Made by a program: the position numbers and the translations under genes. 64,000 nucleotides of DNA, from NCBI RefSeq assembly GCF_020164485.1, contig NZ_JAIQZA010000018.1:1-64000 (forward strand), in the 5' to 3' direction. Below the pieces are notes generated by a model. It searched no databases, was not told the DNA's origin, and saw only the letters and a list, made by a program, of their open reading frames with translations. Each line of letters opens with the position of its first letter. The stretch's first letter is position 1. The stretch is from Salegentibacter tibetensis (GTDB lineage: Bacteria > Bacteroidota > Bacteroidia > Flavobacteriales > Flavobacteriaceae). This document shows positions 27,523 to 37,289 of this stretch, in pieces.

Positions 27523-28164
27523 ATGAGCGAATTAAAATTAGGAGACAAAGCACCAAATTTTGATGCTGAAACTTCAGAAGGAAAAATCAATTTTTATGAC
27601 TATTTAGGAGATAGCTGGGGAATTTTATTTTCGCATCCTGCAGATTATACGCCGGTTTGTACTACAGAATTAGGTACTGTGGCGAAATATAAAGATAAAT
27701 TTGAAGCCCGAAATACCAAAGTAATGGCACTGAGTGTAGATGGGGTAGAATCTCATAAAGGCTGGATTGAAGATATCAACGAAACTCAAAACACTACGGT
27801 GAATTTCCCAATTATCGCTGATGAGGACAAAAAGGTTTCTAAGCTTTACGGGATGATCCACCCAAAAGCAGATGATACCCTAACCGTACGTTCGGTTTAT
27901 GTAATTGGTCCAGATAAAACAATAAAACTAATGATCACCTACCCTGCCAGTACCGGTAGGAATTTTGATGAACTACTAAGGGTAATTGATTCATTACAAC
28001 TTACTGCTTACCAAAAAGTGGCTACGCCGGCTAACTGGAAGCAGGGAGAAGACGTAGTGATTAGCCCTTCGGTTTCTAATGAAGATGCCAAAGAGATGTT
28101 CCCTAAAGGTTTTAAAGAGGTAAAACCATACCTTAGAATGACGCCACAACCGGATTCTAAGTAA
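27523..28164 (+). CDS. peroxiredoxin, Prx6 type
   Basis: This cytoplasmic thiol peroxidase reduces peroxides. The peroxidatic motif DYTPVCTTELG has Cys46, and I see no second conserved cysteine, so it appears to be a 1-Cys enzyme. At 213 residues with the extra C-terminal dimerisation segment it fits the Prx6/1-Cys group rather than AhpC. It is followed by a REP-like unit and a hairpin before the convergent immunophilin gene. Confidence 0.92.
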   Translation: MSELKLGDKAPNFDAETSEGKINFYDYLGDSWGILFSHPADYTPVCTTELGTVAKYKDKFEARNTKVMALSVDGVESHKGWIEDINETQNTTVNFPIIADEDKKVSKLYGMIHPKADDTLTVRSVYVIGPDKTIKLMITYPASTGRNFDELLRVIDSLQLTAYQKVATPANWKQGEDVVISPSVSNEDAKEMFPKGFKEVKPYLRMTPQPDSK

Positions 28165-28176
28165 GTTTAAGAACCT

Positions 28177-28203
28177 AGATTCTGAAATAAATTCAGAATG
28201 ACG
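28177..28203 (-). repeat. REP-like palindromic unit, singlet
   Basis: The stem ATTCTGAA-ATAAA-TTCAGAAT is followed by TGACG. It differs from the 18036-18062 unit only in the loop. It lies between convergent genes, directly after the peroxiredoxin stop. Confidence 0.65.
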
Positions 28204-28215
28204 GATATAAAAAAA

Positions 28216-28250
28216 ACCTCGCAAGTTTTAAAAACCTGTGAGGTGTTTTT
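28216..28250. terminator. bidirectional terminator hairpin
   Basis: ACCTCGCAAGTTTT pairs, with one mismatch and one G-T pair, to AAAACCTGTGAGGT. It is flanked by A-runs on the left and GTTTTT on the right. It resembles the hairpin at 138-170. It can serve the convergent peroxiredoxin and immunophilin genes. A second small hairpin CCCCC-ATT-GGGGG lies at 28265-28277. Confidence 0.65.
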
Positions 28251-28289
28251 CTATTTAAAAAATTCCCCCATTGGGGGTTAGTGGGTTTC

Positions 28290-29222
28290 TTACTTTACCG
28301 CAACCAATTCTACATCAAAAACCAAAGCTGCGTTTGGTGGAATAACGCCACCTGCACCACGCTCTCCGTAAGCCAAATGTGAAGGAATTACAAAACGGGC
28401 CTGATCTCCAACATTTAGCAATAGAATACCTTCGTCCCATCCACTGATTACGTGCCCTACCCCTACCGGAAATTCCAGCGGCTGATTTCTTTTATAAGAA
28501 GAATCAAAAACACTTCCATCGGTAAGCATTCCCTTGTAGTGTACTGAAACGGTTTGTCCTTTCTCCGGTTTCGCGCCTTCTCCCTTTTTTTCAATTTTAT
28601 ATCGAAGTCCGCTTTCTGTGGTTTTAAAACCCTGGGATAGTTTTCCAAGCAATTCTTCTTCCCTTTGTTTTGCGGCTTCCTCTCTTTTGGCCTTAGCGCC
28701 ATCAAACTGCCTGAAAGATTCTACAGCATTAAAATTCTGCGCATTATCCCCGGCTCTAACGATCTCAAGCTTCTCAATCTTATCGCCTTGCTTAATACTA
28801 TCCACTACATCCTGACCTTCAATCACACTGCCAAAAACAGTATGTTTCCCGTCTAACCAGGGAGTTTCGGTATGAGTAATAAAAAACTGACTCCCATTGG
28901 TTCCGGGACCGGCATTGGCCATAGAAAGTTTTCCGGGGGAATCGTGTTTTAAATCGGGGTGAATTTCATCTTCAAATTTATAACCAGGACCACCAACTCC
29001 TGTTCCCTGCGGGTCACCGCCCTGAACCATAAAATTAGGAATCACCCGGTGAAATTTAAGATCGTTATAATAAGGTTTACCCTGCGGAAAAGCATCGTTC
29101 TCCAGCTCACCCTCGGCAAGACCTACAAAGTTTCCTACCGTTCCGGGCACTTTTTCGTATTCCAATTCCACTAAAATAAGACCTCTAGTAGTATGAAATT
29201 TAGCATATAATCCGTCGTTCAT
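28290..29222 (-). CDS. dual-family immunophilin (cyclophilin-FKBP fusion)
   Basis: This 310-residue peptidyl-prolyl isomerase joins two unrelated isomerase folds. Residues ~8-165 are a cyclophilin ([38 protein letters not shown]). Residues ~205-310 are an FKBP domain ([44 protein letters not shown]). The linker is charged and helical. Cyclophilin-first fusions (CFBP) have been described from Flavobacterium. There is no signal peptide, so it should act in the cytoplasm. A TATCTTTG promoter element lies 20 nt upstream. Confidence 0.93.
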   Translation of the reverse strand: MNDGLYAKFHTTRGLILVELEYEKVPGTVGNFVGLAEGELENDAFPQGKPYYNDLKFHRVIPNFMVQGGDPQGTGVGGPGYKFEDEIHPDLKHDSPGKLSMANAGPGTNGSQFFITHTETPWLDGKHTVFGSVIEGQDVVDSIKQGDKIEKLEIVRAGDNAQNFNAVESFRQFDGAKAKREEAAKQREEELLGKLSQGFKTTESGLRYKIEKKGEGAKPEKGQTVSVHYKGMLTDGSVFDSSYKRNQPLEFPVGVGHVISGWDEGILLLNVGDQARFVIPSHLAYGERGAGGVIPPNAALVFDVELVAVK

Positions 29223-29242
29223 TTTCTTATATTTTTAAGATG

Positions 29243-29250
29243 CAAAGATA
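29243..29250 (-). promoter_or_regulatory. immunophilin gene promoter -7 element
   Basis: The minus strand reads TATCTTTG, matching TAnnTTTG, 20 nt before the ATG at 29222. The -33 element is not obvious. Confidence 0.45.
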
Positions 29251-29270
29251 TCTTTTTTAGCGTAACCGGT

Positions 29271-30899
29271 TTAGTATACTTTTTCGCCATTAACGTAAGT
29301 CTCTAAAACTTTAATTTCAGGGATTTCTGAAGCCTCAATTTTCATGATATCCTTATCCAATATTATAAAATCAGCAAATTTTCCTGCTTCTATACTTCCC
29401 TTTTCGTCTTCTTCAAAATTAGCGAAAGCCGCCCAGATCGTCATTCCCTTTAAAGTTTCTTCGCGAGATAAAGCCTGTTCTTTCATAAATCCTCCTTCGG
29501 GATAGTTATCGGTATCCTGTCTTGCCACCGCAGCGTAAAAAGTAAGAAACGGACTCACCTCTTCTACAGGAAAATCGGTTCCTAGAGCAACGATACCGGC
29601 CTGATCAAGTAATTTCTTGAAAGCATATGCACCTTGCATCCTTTCTTCCCCCAGGCGATCTTCAGCCCAATACATATCGCTGGTAGCGTGTGTTGGCTGT
29701 ATAGATGGAATAATATTTTTGCTGAAATATTTAAAATCTGATGGATCTATAACCTGCGAGTGCTCTACCCTCCATCGCCGATCTTTATCGTCTTTTAAAA
29801 GCTCATCATAAGTTTCTAAAACCAGGTAATTAGCAGAATCTCCAATAGCGTGGGTATTCAGCTGAAATTTTGAAGCAGCCACACGCTCTGCTGTTTTTTT
29901 AAAATCTTCAACCGGAGAAAGCAAAGCTCCGTAGTGGCCTGCACGATCGCTGTACTCCTCTTTTAAAGCAGCACCCCTTGAACCAAGTGCGCCATCACCA
30001 TAAAATTTAACCGAGCGCACATTTAATCTTTCTGTTTTTATAGGGTCTTTGTCAAGGTAAAAATCAAGATTCTCTTTAGTATTACTAATCATTGCATATA
30101 ACCTGATCTTTAGACTTTCTTCTTTATGCAGGCTATCCATTAGCTCTATGGTTTCCCGATCTATTCCGGCATCCACAACTGTTGTTAAGCCGTATTCAAA
30201 AGAAATTTTTTGAGCGTCAAGTAAGGCATTCACCTGCTCTTCTATAGATGGTGCAGGTTGCGCATCGGCAATTAGGCTCATAGGATTATCTATAATAATA
30301 CCGGTAAGTTTACCGTCTTTTTGTTCAATATCGCCACCATCAAAAGGGGTTTCAGTAGTGATTCCGGCTTTATCAATAGCAGCCTGGTTCACTAAAAGTG
30401 CGTGGCCATCTATACGGGTTACGGCAATTGGGGTGTCTGGAAATAAATGATCTAAAGTATCTTTAGTAGGAAAATCTTTGTTTTCCCAATCGTTTTGATC
30501 CCATCCCCTGCCGGTAATAAAATCTACACTACGTTTATTCTGAAAATCAACGATGCGTTGTACCACCTCATCAAAACTTTTTGTGCCAGCAAGATCTACG
30601 CGTTGCTGCTGTAAACCCAGGCGATAAAAATGGGCGTGGGCATCAATAAAACCCGGAAAAACACTTTTACCTCCGGCATCGAGTTTTTCTGTCACTTGAT
30701 ATTTTTCCTCAAGAGCTTCAGCAGTACCAATTTCAAGAAATTTACCATCTTTTGTAATAAAAGCTTCCGCAGTACTAAAATTATCGTCTACAGTATAAAT
30801 TTCAGCATTAAAAACTAAAAGATCAGCTTTCTCTTTATCTTCAGAATTACAGGAAATAAGCAGGATGCTAAAAAGACTAAACAGTAATATTTTTTTCAT
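29271..30899 (-). CDS. amidohydrolase, YtcJ-like, lipoprotein
   Basis: This is a metal-dependent hydrolase of the amidohydrolase superfamily (YtcJ/exoenzyme-regulatory-AepA group), about 542 residues, exported as a lipoprotein (LLISC). The metal-binding HxH is in PGFIDAHAHFYRLG, and later ligands are in LNTHAIGD and VALGTDFPVEEVSPF. I chose ATG at 30899 because the longer version would start with TTG. The substrate of this group is mostly unknown. It lies behind a terminator that separates it from the PiT-like gene. Confidence 0.87.
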   Translation of the reverse strand: MKKILLFSLFSILLISCNSEDKEKADLLVFNAEIYTVDDNFSTAEAFITKDGKFLEIGTAEALEEKYQVTEKLDAGGKSVFPGFIDAHAHFYRLGLQQQRVDLAGTKSFDEVVQRIVDFQNKRSVDFITGRGWDQNDWENKDFPTKDTLDHLFPDTPIAVTRIDGHALLVNQAAIDKAGITTETPFDGGDIEQKDGKLTGIIIDNPMSLIADAQPAPSIEEQVNALLDAQKISFEYGLTTVVDAGIDRETIELMDSLHKEESLKIRLYAMISNTKENLDFYLDKDPIKTERLNVRSVKFYGDGALGSRGAALKEEYSDRAGHYGALLSPVEDFKKTAERVAASKFQLNTHAIGDSANYLVLETYDELLKDDKDRRWRVEHSQVIDPSDFKYFSKNIIPSIQPTHATSDMYWAEDRLGEERMQGAYAFKKLLDQAGIVALGTDFPVEEVSPFLTFYAAVARQDTDNYPEGGFMKEQALSREETLKGMTIWAAFANFEEDEKGSIEAGKFADFIILDKDIMKIEASEIPEIKVLETYVNGEKVY

Positions 30900-30919
30900 T
30901 ATTCTCAATTTTGGATAAA

Positions 30920-30952
30920 AATAAAAAATGCGCCCGTTAAAGACGCATTTTA
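30920..30952 (-). terminator. terminator after the PiT-like permease gene
   Basis: On the minus strand an 8-bp stem (AAAATGCG and CGCATTTT) with an 11-nt loop is followed by a T-rich run. It lies between the permease stop at 30976 and the amidohydrolase start at 30899. Confidence 0.65.
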
Positions 30953-30975
30953 GTATGTTTATTTAATTATCAGAC

Positions 30976-32103
30976 TTAAAAGATAGCATCAATGATCTGG
31001 TCACGAATACTTTGGTTTGCGGCAGCAGCCAGTGCTACAGAGACAAATAAACCAATCATCGCGTAAGAGAAATCTTTAAAGATCATCCTACCGGCTTTCA
31101 TACGATGTTTTTTACCTTTTTTATTTCTAGCCAGGCTTATCGCGATTTCCCTACCCCCAATAATACCAAGGAATACCCAGGTAGTACTCATTGGTACCGT
31201 ACTAATAAACAGCTTGTAAATAAGCAGGATTACATAAGTTAAATCTACTAAGGTCGCTGCACGAATATCAGAAATCCTTACCTTCTCACTTACTACTTCC
31301 TGGATTTTATCTCCACGTAAATAATATAGAAAGCCAAGGCCTGCGAAAATACTTAGGGCAAAGATGATAAATTGAGTTAATGTTTGTTCTCTAGGTAGGA
31401 ATACGGCAATATTGGCACCGTCTTGCATTACCCAAACAGCCCAAAGAGTACCACTAACTACCCACTGCACAATAGTCCAACCAACGTGGGTTTTTCGGCT
31501 TTTAAAATATTTTTTAATAAAATTATAAGAAAGGTACCATACCAGGAATGAAAGTATAAAGGCCATGATATAACCCGTCCAACTCTTCCATACCACCGAA
31601 GTAATACCTGAAGTATCAGCACTAAACACACTCAAAAGTAAAAACGTGGTAGAAACCGGCATTTTTAAACGCGTAAGAATCAACAATACCAGCGGTGCGA
31701 TTACCTGGAAAAAACTAAATTGTTCAGGATGAGGATAATTTGAAGTACCATCGGGATTTAAAAGACGTTGATAGGTAACATCCCCATCATAATAAATCCA
31801 ACTAAAAGTAACGGTTGCAAGAAAAATACCCCCTGTAAACAACCAAAGCACCCACCACTTTTTATTTTTATTACTTTCAATAAATGTCCCCAGAGATTGT
31901 ATACTGTCGTTGGCCACAGCCGCATAAGCAGCGAAGAAAAAACCAACCCACATCGCCGCACGACCATAACCTGTAGAAATTCCTGCTACAATAATACCAA
32001 CAATGATAAGCGATAGAAATGTTTTTTCCTGAACCATAAAGTCCAGGACGTTCAAATAGGGACGGGACCGGTCACTACGTTGAAACTTACTGCCTTTTGC
32101 CAT
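30976..32103 (-). CDS. PiT-like integral membrane permease
   Basis: This is a 375-residue protein with about nine hydrophobic helices. Two features recall the PiT phosphate permease family: VANDSIQSLGT near residue 63, comparable to the GANDVANAVGT signature, and two repeated P-x-STT motifs (KMPVSTTFLL near 149 and VPMSTTWVFLG near 312). The DUF47/PhoU-like partner seen beside true PiT genes is absent. Phosphate or sulfate transport is plausible but the match is distant, and the protein would often be left as hypothetical. Confidence 0.65.
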   Translation of the reverse strand: MAKGSKFQRSDRSRPYLNVLDFMVQEKTFLSLIIVGIIVAGISTGYGRAAMWVGFFFAAYAAVANDSIQSLGTFIESNKNKKWWVLWLFTGGIFLATVTFSWIYYDGDVTYQRLLNPDGTSNYPHPEQFSFFQVIAPLVLLILTRLKMPVSTTFLLLSVFSADTSGITSVVWKSWTGYIMAFILSFLVWYLSYNFIKKYFKSRKTHVGWTIVQWVVSGTLWAVWVMQDGANIAVFLPREQTLTQFIIFALSIFAGLGFLYYLRGDKIQEVVSEKVRISDIRAATLVDLTYVILLIYKLFISTVPMSTTWVFLGIIGGREIAISLARNKKGKKHRMKAGRMIFKDFSYAMIGLFVSVALAAAANQSIRDQIIDAIF

Positions 32104-32319
32104 TTAAGTAGCTGTTTTAATAGATTTGTTGTTTTTAAAATTGGCCTTCACAGAACACCATATTGAAAATTGGGTACAATATTAGTTAGTTCTAATGTTA
32201 ATTTTGAATTTCTAATGTTGTGTTATTGTTAAGGAATTTTACATAGAACATACCCTTAGACTACTGAAATAAAGACTTCTACATAATCACATCTCGTAAA
32301 TTATATTGTGAATAAAGCA

Positions 32320-32456
32320 AAAGAGGCAGTCTGAAAAGGTTTATAAAATCGTCATTCTAAACTGGTTTCAGAATCTAAGATGTTGATAATCAAAATATGT
32401 TAGAAGCTGAACCAAGTTCAGCTTGACGAAACCAGATCTTTTCAGACAGCCTCTTT
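32320..32456 (-). repeat. nested inverted-pair repeat element A (REPIN-like)
   Basis: An outer stem of 19 positions with one mismatch (32320-32338 with 32438-32456) encloses CGTCA/TGACG (32350-32354 with 32424-32428) and two inner hairpins: ATTCTAAA...TTTCAGAAT (32354-32374) and AAGCTGAA-CCAAG-TTCAGCTT (32404-32424). The two inner hairpins are inverted copies of the singlet unit at 18036-18062. The element lies 25 nt downstream of the minus-strand stop at 32481 and is followed by T-rich sequence on that strand, so it could also act as a terminator. The remainder of 32104-32480 holds nothing else I recognise. Confidence 0.7.
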
Positions 32457-32480
32457 AAAAGTTTATGAATATTTTTTTTA

Positions 32481-34205
32481 CTAAAAATCAAATTTATAAG
32501 TTGCTCCGGCAAGAACCTGTAATCCCTGAACCCTAAAGTTTGTCCAACGTTGGTAATCATTGTTCAACAAGTTGCTTCCTTTTGCAAATATCGAAAGTCT
32601 TTCATTAAAGCGGTAGCCCAAATGAGCATTCACATCAAAAAAGCTGTCAAGTGTAACTGTACTCATTGTTGGTTCTCCTGCTGAAGCTACCCTTTCCTGA
32701 TCAAAACGCTCGCCAATATAGAATAAGTTAGCTCCTGTGTACCACTTCTCGTTAATTTGGTAATCGGCATTTAATGAGGCTTTAAAATCTGGAAGATTCC
32801 AGGCTTCTACTTCGTTGTCTGTGCTGTAATTAAAGTATTCAGCATTAATTCCAAGACGAAAGTTTCGGTTTACATCAACATTTACTTCTCCGGCAACCGA
32901 CAGGGTTTTTACATCATCATAAACTACTTCAAAGGAATTCCCGTAAGCATAATTTTCAGCCATTAAATCGTTCGCCTGCGCATTTCGCTTAAACAATGCT
33001 TTGTTGAATTGCGACTCATAGCCTGTTTTAAAATTATAAGAAATACTATTACTCAATTTTCCTTTAGCCCCAACGTACGCATTGTACTCATTGTCGGTTG
33101 GCCTAATTTCTAAGCTTGGAGATACATAAGGATTTTCCTGAATAAACCTGTAATAGGTGTTTTGTTGCAGTCCACCTTCCAGCCCGGCATAAGGCGTAAA
33201 ATAATCACCGCCCAACCTGTAACTTGCTGTTACTTTTGGATAGATATAAAAGTTGCCATCGCTGTTTTCAATATCCTGACTATAGAAAAAAGCCACACCA
33301 AGATTTAAGGTAAGGTCGTCCCTTAGAATTAATAGACTGGGATTAATGCCAAAGTTCATAAAGGTATATTCATAATTTTCCGTAGCCAGAAATTGCTCTC
33401 CCATTTGACCATTTACGATATCTGTATAGATATTTGTGGTAATTAATTCATCACCGATATTAACTTCAAAAGTACCACGGGTATCAAAATGATTTTCTGC
33501 AGTGGAATATGCATCACCCGTATGTCTGAATTTTGCCTTTGCGTTATCAAAAAACGAATCGTAAAGTTCTATTTCCCCACCTGCATAAGCTGAGAAATAA
33601 TTCTGAGAAGGGTTTATTGCATTTATTTCTGCATTACTGAAATTAGCATTTTGCGGTAATCCATACCAGTTAAAAAGTTGGTGCTGGGCCCCTACTTCGG
33701 TTTTCCATCCCAAATTACGTGTTTTAGAATTATAGCTTAAGTTTAATTCGGTATCATAAAATTTATCATCCAGTGCTACTCCTTCAATACCACCTTGAGA
33801 TGAATTATGATCTAAATAGATTCCAAAATTATCGCTTCGGCTTACTTCCAGGTTGCTGTAAAATTCGGCTAGAAGGTTACCGTAATTTCCAAAACCAAGA
33901 CTCGCATAATTATCGTAAACCTTTACCGGTCTCTCCCTTTCTACGGTAGTAGCACGTCCTTTCGCAGGAGTAAACGTAGATGCCACCGGAACAGAAAATA
34001 TACTGTATTGCACCGGCCTTTTTTCTGTCCTAACAGAATCTGACTGGCTGGGAGTTTGCTTTATCTTGTTAGCATCTTGCACCGTAGGGGTATATGGCTT
34101 TATAACCGTTACAGTTTCGCTATCTATAGGATCCTGAGCAAAAAGAACCCCACTAATTAAAAACGTACTTAAAAACAGGCTTCTTTTTATTGAAAACATT
34201 TGCAT
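32481..34205 (-). CDS. TonB-dependent-receptor-like outer-membrane barrel
   Basis: The 574-residue protein has a signal peptide (about residues 1-23, ending VLFAQ), a short region with ETVTVIKPYTPTVQDANKIKQ, and then a beta-barrel with many alternating strands that ends with GATYKFDF. The plug domain is absent or very short, which sets it apart from full TonB receptors (over 700 residues). It starts 34 nt after the stop of the TPR protein at 34240, and this pairing is widespread in Flavobacteriaceae. A cell-envelope role together with the TPR protein is inferred; the ligand is unknown. The second methionine (34199) is an alternative start. Confidence 0.75.
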   Translation of the reverse strand: MQMFSIKRSLFLSTFLISGVLFAQDPIDSETVTVIKPYTPTVQDANKIKQTPSQSDSVRTEKRPVQYSIFSVPVASTFTPAKGRATTVERERPVKVYDNYASLGFGNYGNLLAEFYSNLEVSRSDNFGIYLDHNSSQGGIEGVALDDKFYDTELNLSYNSKTRNLGWKTEVGAQHQLFNWYGLPQNANFSNAEINAINPSQNYFSAYAGGEIELYDSFFDNAKAKFRHTGDAYSTAENHFDTRGTFEVNIGDELITTNIYTDIVNGQMGEQFLATENYEYTFMNFGINPSLLILRDDLTLNLGVAFFYSQDIENSDGNFYIYPKVTASYRLGGDYFTPYAGLEGGLQQNTYYRFIQENPYVSPSLEIRPTDNEYNAYVGAKGKLSNSISYNFKTGYESQFNKALFKRNAQANDLMAENYAYGNSFEVVYDDVKTLSVAGEVNVDVNRNFRLGINAEYFNYSTDNEVEAWNLPDFKASLNADYQINEKWYTGANLFYIGERFDQERVASAGEPTMSTVTLDSFFDVNAHLGYRFNERLSIFAKGSNLLNNDYQRWTNFRVQGLQVLAGATYKFDF

Positions 34206-34239
34206 ATAGAAATTCTTAAATGTTAGATTGAAAGTTGAA

Positions 34240-37200
34240 TTAGTTATTTGCTTCTACTGAAGAATTGGTTTTTGCCGCTTCTGTCTTTATCCTGGAGAGT
34301 TCCCGCTTTGCTTCCTGTACAATTTCAGGATAGTTGGGGAAATTCTTAATTACATTTTCCAAAATATAAGTGGCCTGATAAGTGTCGTCCAGTTCGTAGA
34401 AGTTATCGGCCATTAAGACCAAACCTTTTGCTCCCCAACGTTTATAACCGGAAAAATCTTTAGCCAGGATTTGTACCGCTGCATTGGAAGCTTCGAAGTT
34501 TCCGCTTTCATTTTTAAAATAAGCATCATAATATAAAGCCTCGGCAGCCAATTCTCCTTTGGCTGTTTTTTGCACTTCGGAATATGCGCTTTTCGCTTTA
34601 CCCATATTTCCTGAAGCAAAAGCTGCACGAGCCACAATAACACGGGCATCGGTTCTAGCTTCTGAATCTGATGCTGAATTAGCCAATACCTTATCGGCGT
34701 AATTAGCAGCTTTTTCCGGCTGATTTAATTCCAGGTAAGATTTCATAAGGTTAGATTGTGCAAAAATTACATTTTGCTCAGAGCTGGCTTCTTTTTCAAG
34801 CTTCTCCAAATAACCAACGGCTTCGCGATAGTTTTCATTTTCCAGCAAGATTTCAGATAACCTTGAAAGTGCCTGTTCGGTAAATTCATTTTTAGGTTTA
34901 TCGGCTACAAAACGGTATTTAGCTGCTGCTTTGTCTTTGCTTCCATTTCTAAAATATAATTGCGCTAAATAGAAATTCGCGTTTATAGAATGGATTCCCT
35001 TAGGAAAACGTTGCAGGTAATTTTCAAATCCGCTAATCGCCCTGTCATATTCATTATTAAAATATTGATTTTCGGCAGATTCGTAAGTAGTGTTATCCAA
35101 ATCGGCATCAGTTACTTCAACAAAATCTATATTTCTTACCCAGCTGGCATATTCATCGGTACGGCCTAGATCTACATAAACCATTCTCGCGGTAGAAACT
35201 GCCTGTTTGGCTTCGGGTGTATTTGGATAATCGCTAACCACTTTCTTTAACCTTTCCAGCGCGCGGTTTCCATTATCGGCATTATAATGAATCAAGGCCT
35301 GGCGTAGCATCGCTTTGGGTACAAACGCACTTTGTGGCACTTCCCTGATTAAACGATCGTAAGAAGTTAAAGCTTCGCTAGTATTGTTGGCTGAAACATA
35401 AGTGTTTCCAAGCTCATACATTGCATCGTCCCTAAAAGAGGAACGGGAATACTGATTTATAAAGCTGCGAAGTTCAGAAATTTTGGTATCTCTTCTGTCA
35501 ATAAATCCGTAGCTCATCGCTTTTTGAAAAGCAGCATAATCATTCTCTCCACTTAGCGAAAGTGCTTTATCATAGGCTTCAATTGCCGGCCAGTACTGGC
35601 TGCTTACAAAATATGTATCTCCCAGTCTTAGCAAAGCATCATTCCGGCGGGCCACATCATTAGAGCCATTTTCAGAATAACGCTTAAAATATTCTATCGC
35701 TCTGGAATATTCATTCTTTTTAAAATATGCATATCCAAGGTTATAATCCAGGTTATCCAGTTCCTCTGTACCCTGTGCGGCATTCATCCCTGAAAATTCA
35801 CGGTAGCCAATTACTGCCTCATCTATTCGGTTAATATTATATTCACTTTCAGCTTTCCAAAAGGTAGCTTTTGCAGTTATCTGTTGATCCCTGGGCTCAG
35901 AGAGCGCTTTCTCGAAATTAGTTATAGCTTTTGCATAATCACCATCTTCATAAAGTTGAAGTCCGTAATAATAAGCTACTTTTTGATAAGCTTGTTTATC
36001 GCTGAAATTGCGATTGTCTTCTAACAAACGCATAGCCTCTTCAAAATTTCCGGAGGTAAGGAAAGAGTCTATTAGCAAACTTTCCATGGCCGCCCTGTTT
36101 TCAGAATTTGGATATTTTTCAATAAAATTTATCAAAACCTGGGACGGACTCTCATAACTGTTACCAATCTCATAACTCAGCTTAGCGTAATTCATATAGG
36201 CATCTTCCTGGATTTTTGGATTGAAATCCATTTCTCCGGCATTCTTAAAAGCGTTTAAGGCCTGTTGCTTTTGATTGGATTCCAAATAAGATTGCGCTAA
36301 ATGATAATAAGCGTTTTGCGCGATCTCGTTCCTCCCATCTATAATTTTATTAAATTCAGAGATCGCTTTTTCGTAATCTCCTTGTTTATAATAAGCATAT
36401 CCCAACTGGTAATAATCTGTATTATTCCACCTCCCGCGGTCCCCGCTATATTCGGTTAGATAAGGCAAAGCCTCTTCATACTGCTCTAAGTTGAAATAAC
36501 TTTCACCAATAATCTTATTTAATTGCGAACGCTCTATGCGGTTAGAACTTTGTAATTGTTCTTTGGCAAGTTTAATAGCCTCTTCAAAATTTCCCAGTTT
36601 AAAATTCATATCGGCCTGGAAATAAGAAAGGTCTTCACTGTATCGATCGTTACTACTTACCTCCTCAAAATATTCGTTGGCTTGTTCATAATCATCGCCC
36701 TCGTAGGCCATATAACCAATATAATATTTAGCTTGAGAACCGTATTCCTGAGAATTACGAACCCTTTCTAAATACTTACGAGCTTCATCATATTGTTTTG
36801 CTCTGAAATAGGCATAGCCATTATTAAAATAATAGCGATCCCTGTCTGCCCGGCTCATGCTCTTTTCATCAACTTTATCGTACCATTTGCGGGCCAGGGA
36901 ATATTTTCCGGTCTGAAAATAATAATCGGCTACATCAAGATAAGCCGAATTGGTTTTTGTGCTGGTAGGATAACGGCTTACAAAACGCTCCATTAACCTA
37001 TCGGCACCGGGTTGATTTAATCTTACGGCCGCATTGGCAATATAGTAAGCACAATCTCCCTCAATTTTCTCGTCTTCGGTTTGCTCTTTAACTTCATCGA
37101 ACAGGTTTTGGGCAGCCAAAAACTGCTGATTGTTATAAAGTTCAAGGGCTTTATTAAATTCAGCGAGATCGTGAGTATAATTGGCCGACCGCTGTGAATT

Positions 37201-37257
37201 TCCGTGAAAAGAGAAGAATATTAAAACAACAAACAGGATAATTTTGTTAGGTGTCAT
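34240..37257 (-). CDS. large exported TPR protein
   Basis: This 1005-residue protein has a signal peptide (MTPNKIILFVVLIFFSFHGNSQ) and is made almost wholly of tetratricopeptide repeats, of which more than 20 can be counted by eye. Examples are YQLGYAYYKQGDYEKAISEF, AYFKKNEYSRAIEYFKRY and FYLAQLYFRNGSKDKAAAKY. It probably works in the periplasm as a protein-interaction scaffold, similar to YbgF/BamD-like repeats in places. The outer-membrane barrel gene follows by 34 nt. It has a TATCTTTG promoter element 25 nt upstream. Confidence 0.88.
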   Translation of the reverse strand: MTPNKIILFVVLIFFSFHGNSQRSANYTHDLAEFNKALELYNNQQFLAAQNLFDEVKEQTEDEKIEGDCAYYIANAAVRLNQPGADRLMERFVSRYPTSTKTNSAYLDVADYYFQTGKYSLARKWYDKVDEKSMSRADRDRYYFNNGYAYFRAKQYDEARKYLERVRNSQEYGSQAKYYIGYMAYEGDDYEQANEYFEEVSSNDRYSEDLSYFQADMNFKLGNFEEAIKLAKEQLQSSNRIERSQLNKIIGESYFNLEQYEEALPYLTEYSGDRGRWNNTDYYQLGYAYYKQGDYEKAISEFNKIIDGRNEIAQNAYYHLAQSYLESNQKQQALNAFKNAGEMDFNPKIQEDAYMNYAKLSYEIGNSYESPSQVLINFIEKYPNSENRAAMESLLIDSFLTSGNFEEAMRLLEDNRNFSDKQAYQKVAYYYGLQLYEDGDYAKAITNFEKALSEPRDQQITAKATFWKAESEYNINRIDEAVIGYREFSGMNAAQGTEELDNLDYNLGYAYFKKNEYSRAIEYFKRYSENGSNDVARRNDALLRLGDTYFVSSQYWPAIEAYDKALSLSGENDYAAFQKAMSYGFIDRRDTKISELRSFINQYSRSSFRDDAMYELGNTYVSANNTSEALTSYDRLIREVPQSAFVPKAMLRQALIHYNADNGNRALERLKKVVSDYPNTPEAKQAVSTARMVYVDLGRTDEYASWVRNIDFVEVTDADLDNTTYESAENQYFNNEYDRAISGFENYLQRFPKGIHSINANFYLAQLYFRNGSKDKAAAKYRFVADKPKNEFTEQALSRLSEILLENENYREAVGYLEKLEKEASSEQNVIFAQSNLMKSYLELNQPEKAANYADKVLANSASDSEARTDARVIVARAAFASGNMGKAKSAYSEVQKTAKGELAAEALYYDAYFKNESGNFEASNAAVQILAKDFSGYKRWGAKGLVLMADNFYELDDTYQATYILENVIKNFPNYPEIVQEAKRELSRIKTEAAKTNSSVEANN

Positions 37258-37281
37258 TTATAGATTTTTAAGTTGATGATT

Positions 37282-37289
37282 CAAAGATA
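37282..37289 (-). promoter_or_regulatory. TPR gene promoter -7 element
   Basis: The minus strand reads TATCTTTG, matching TAnnTTTG, 25 nt before the ATG at 37257. The -33 region is weak. Confidence 0.45.
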
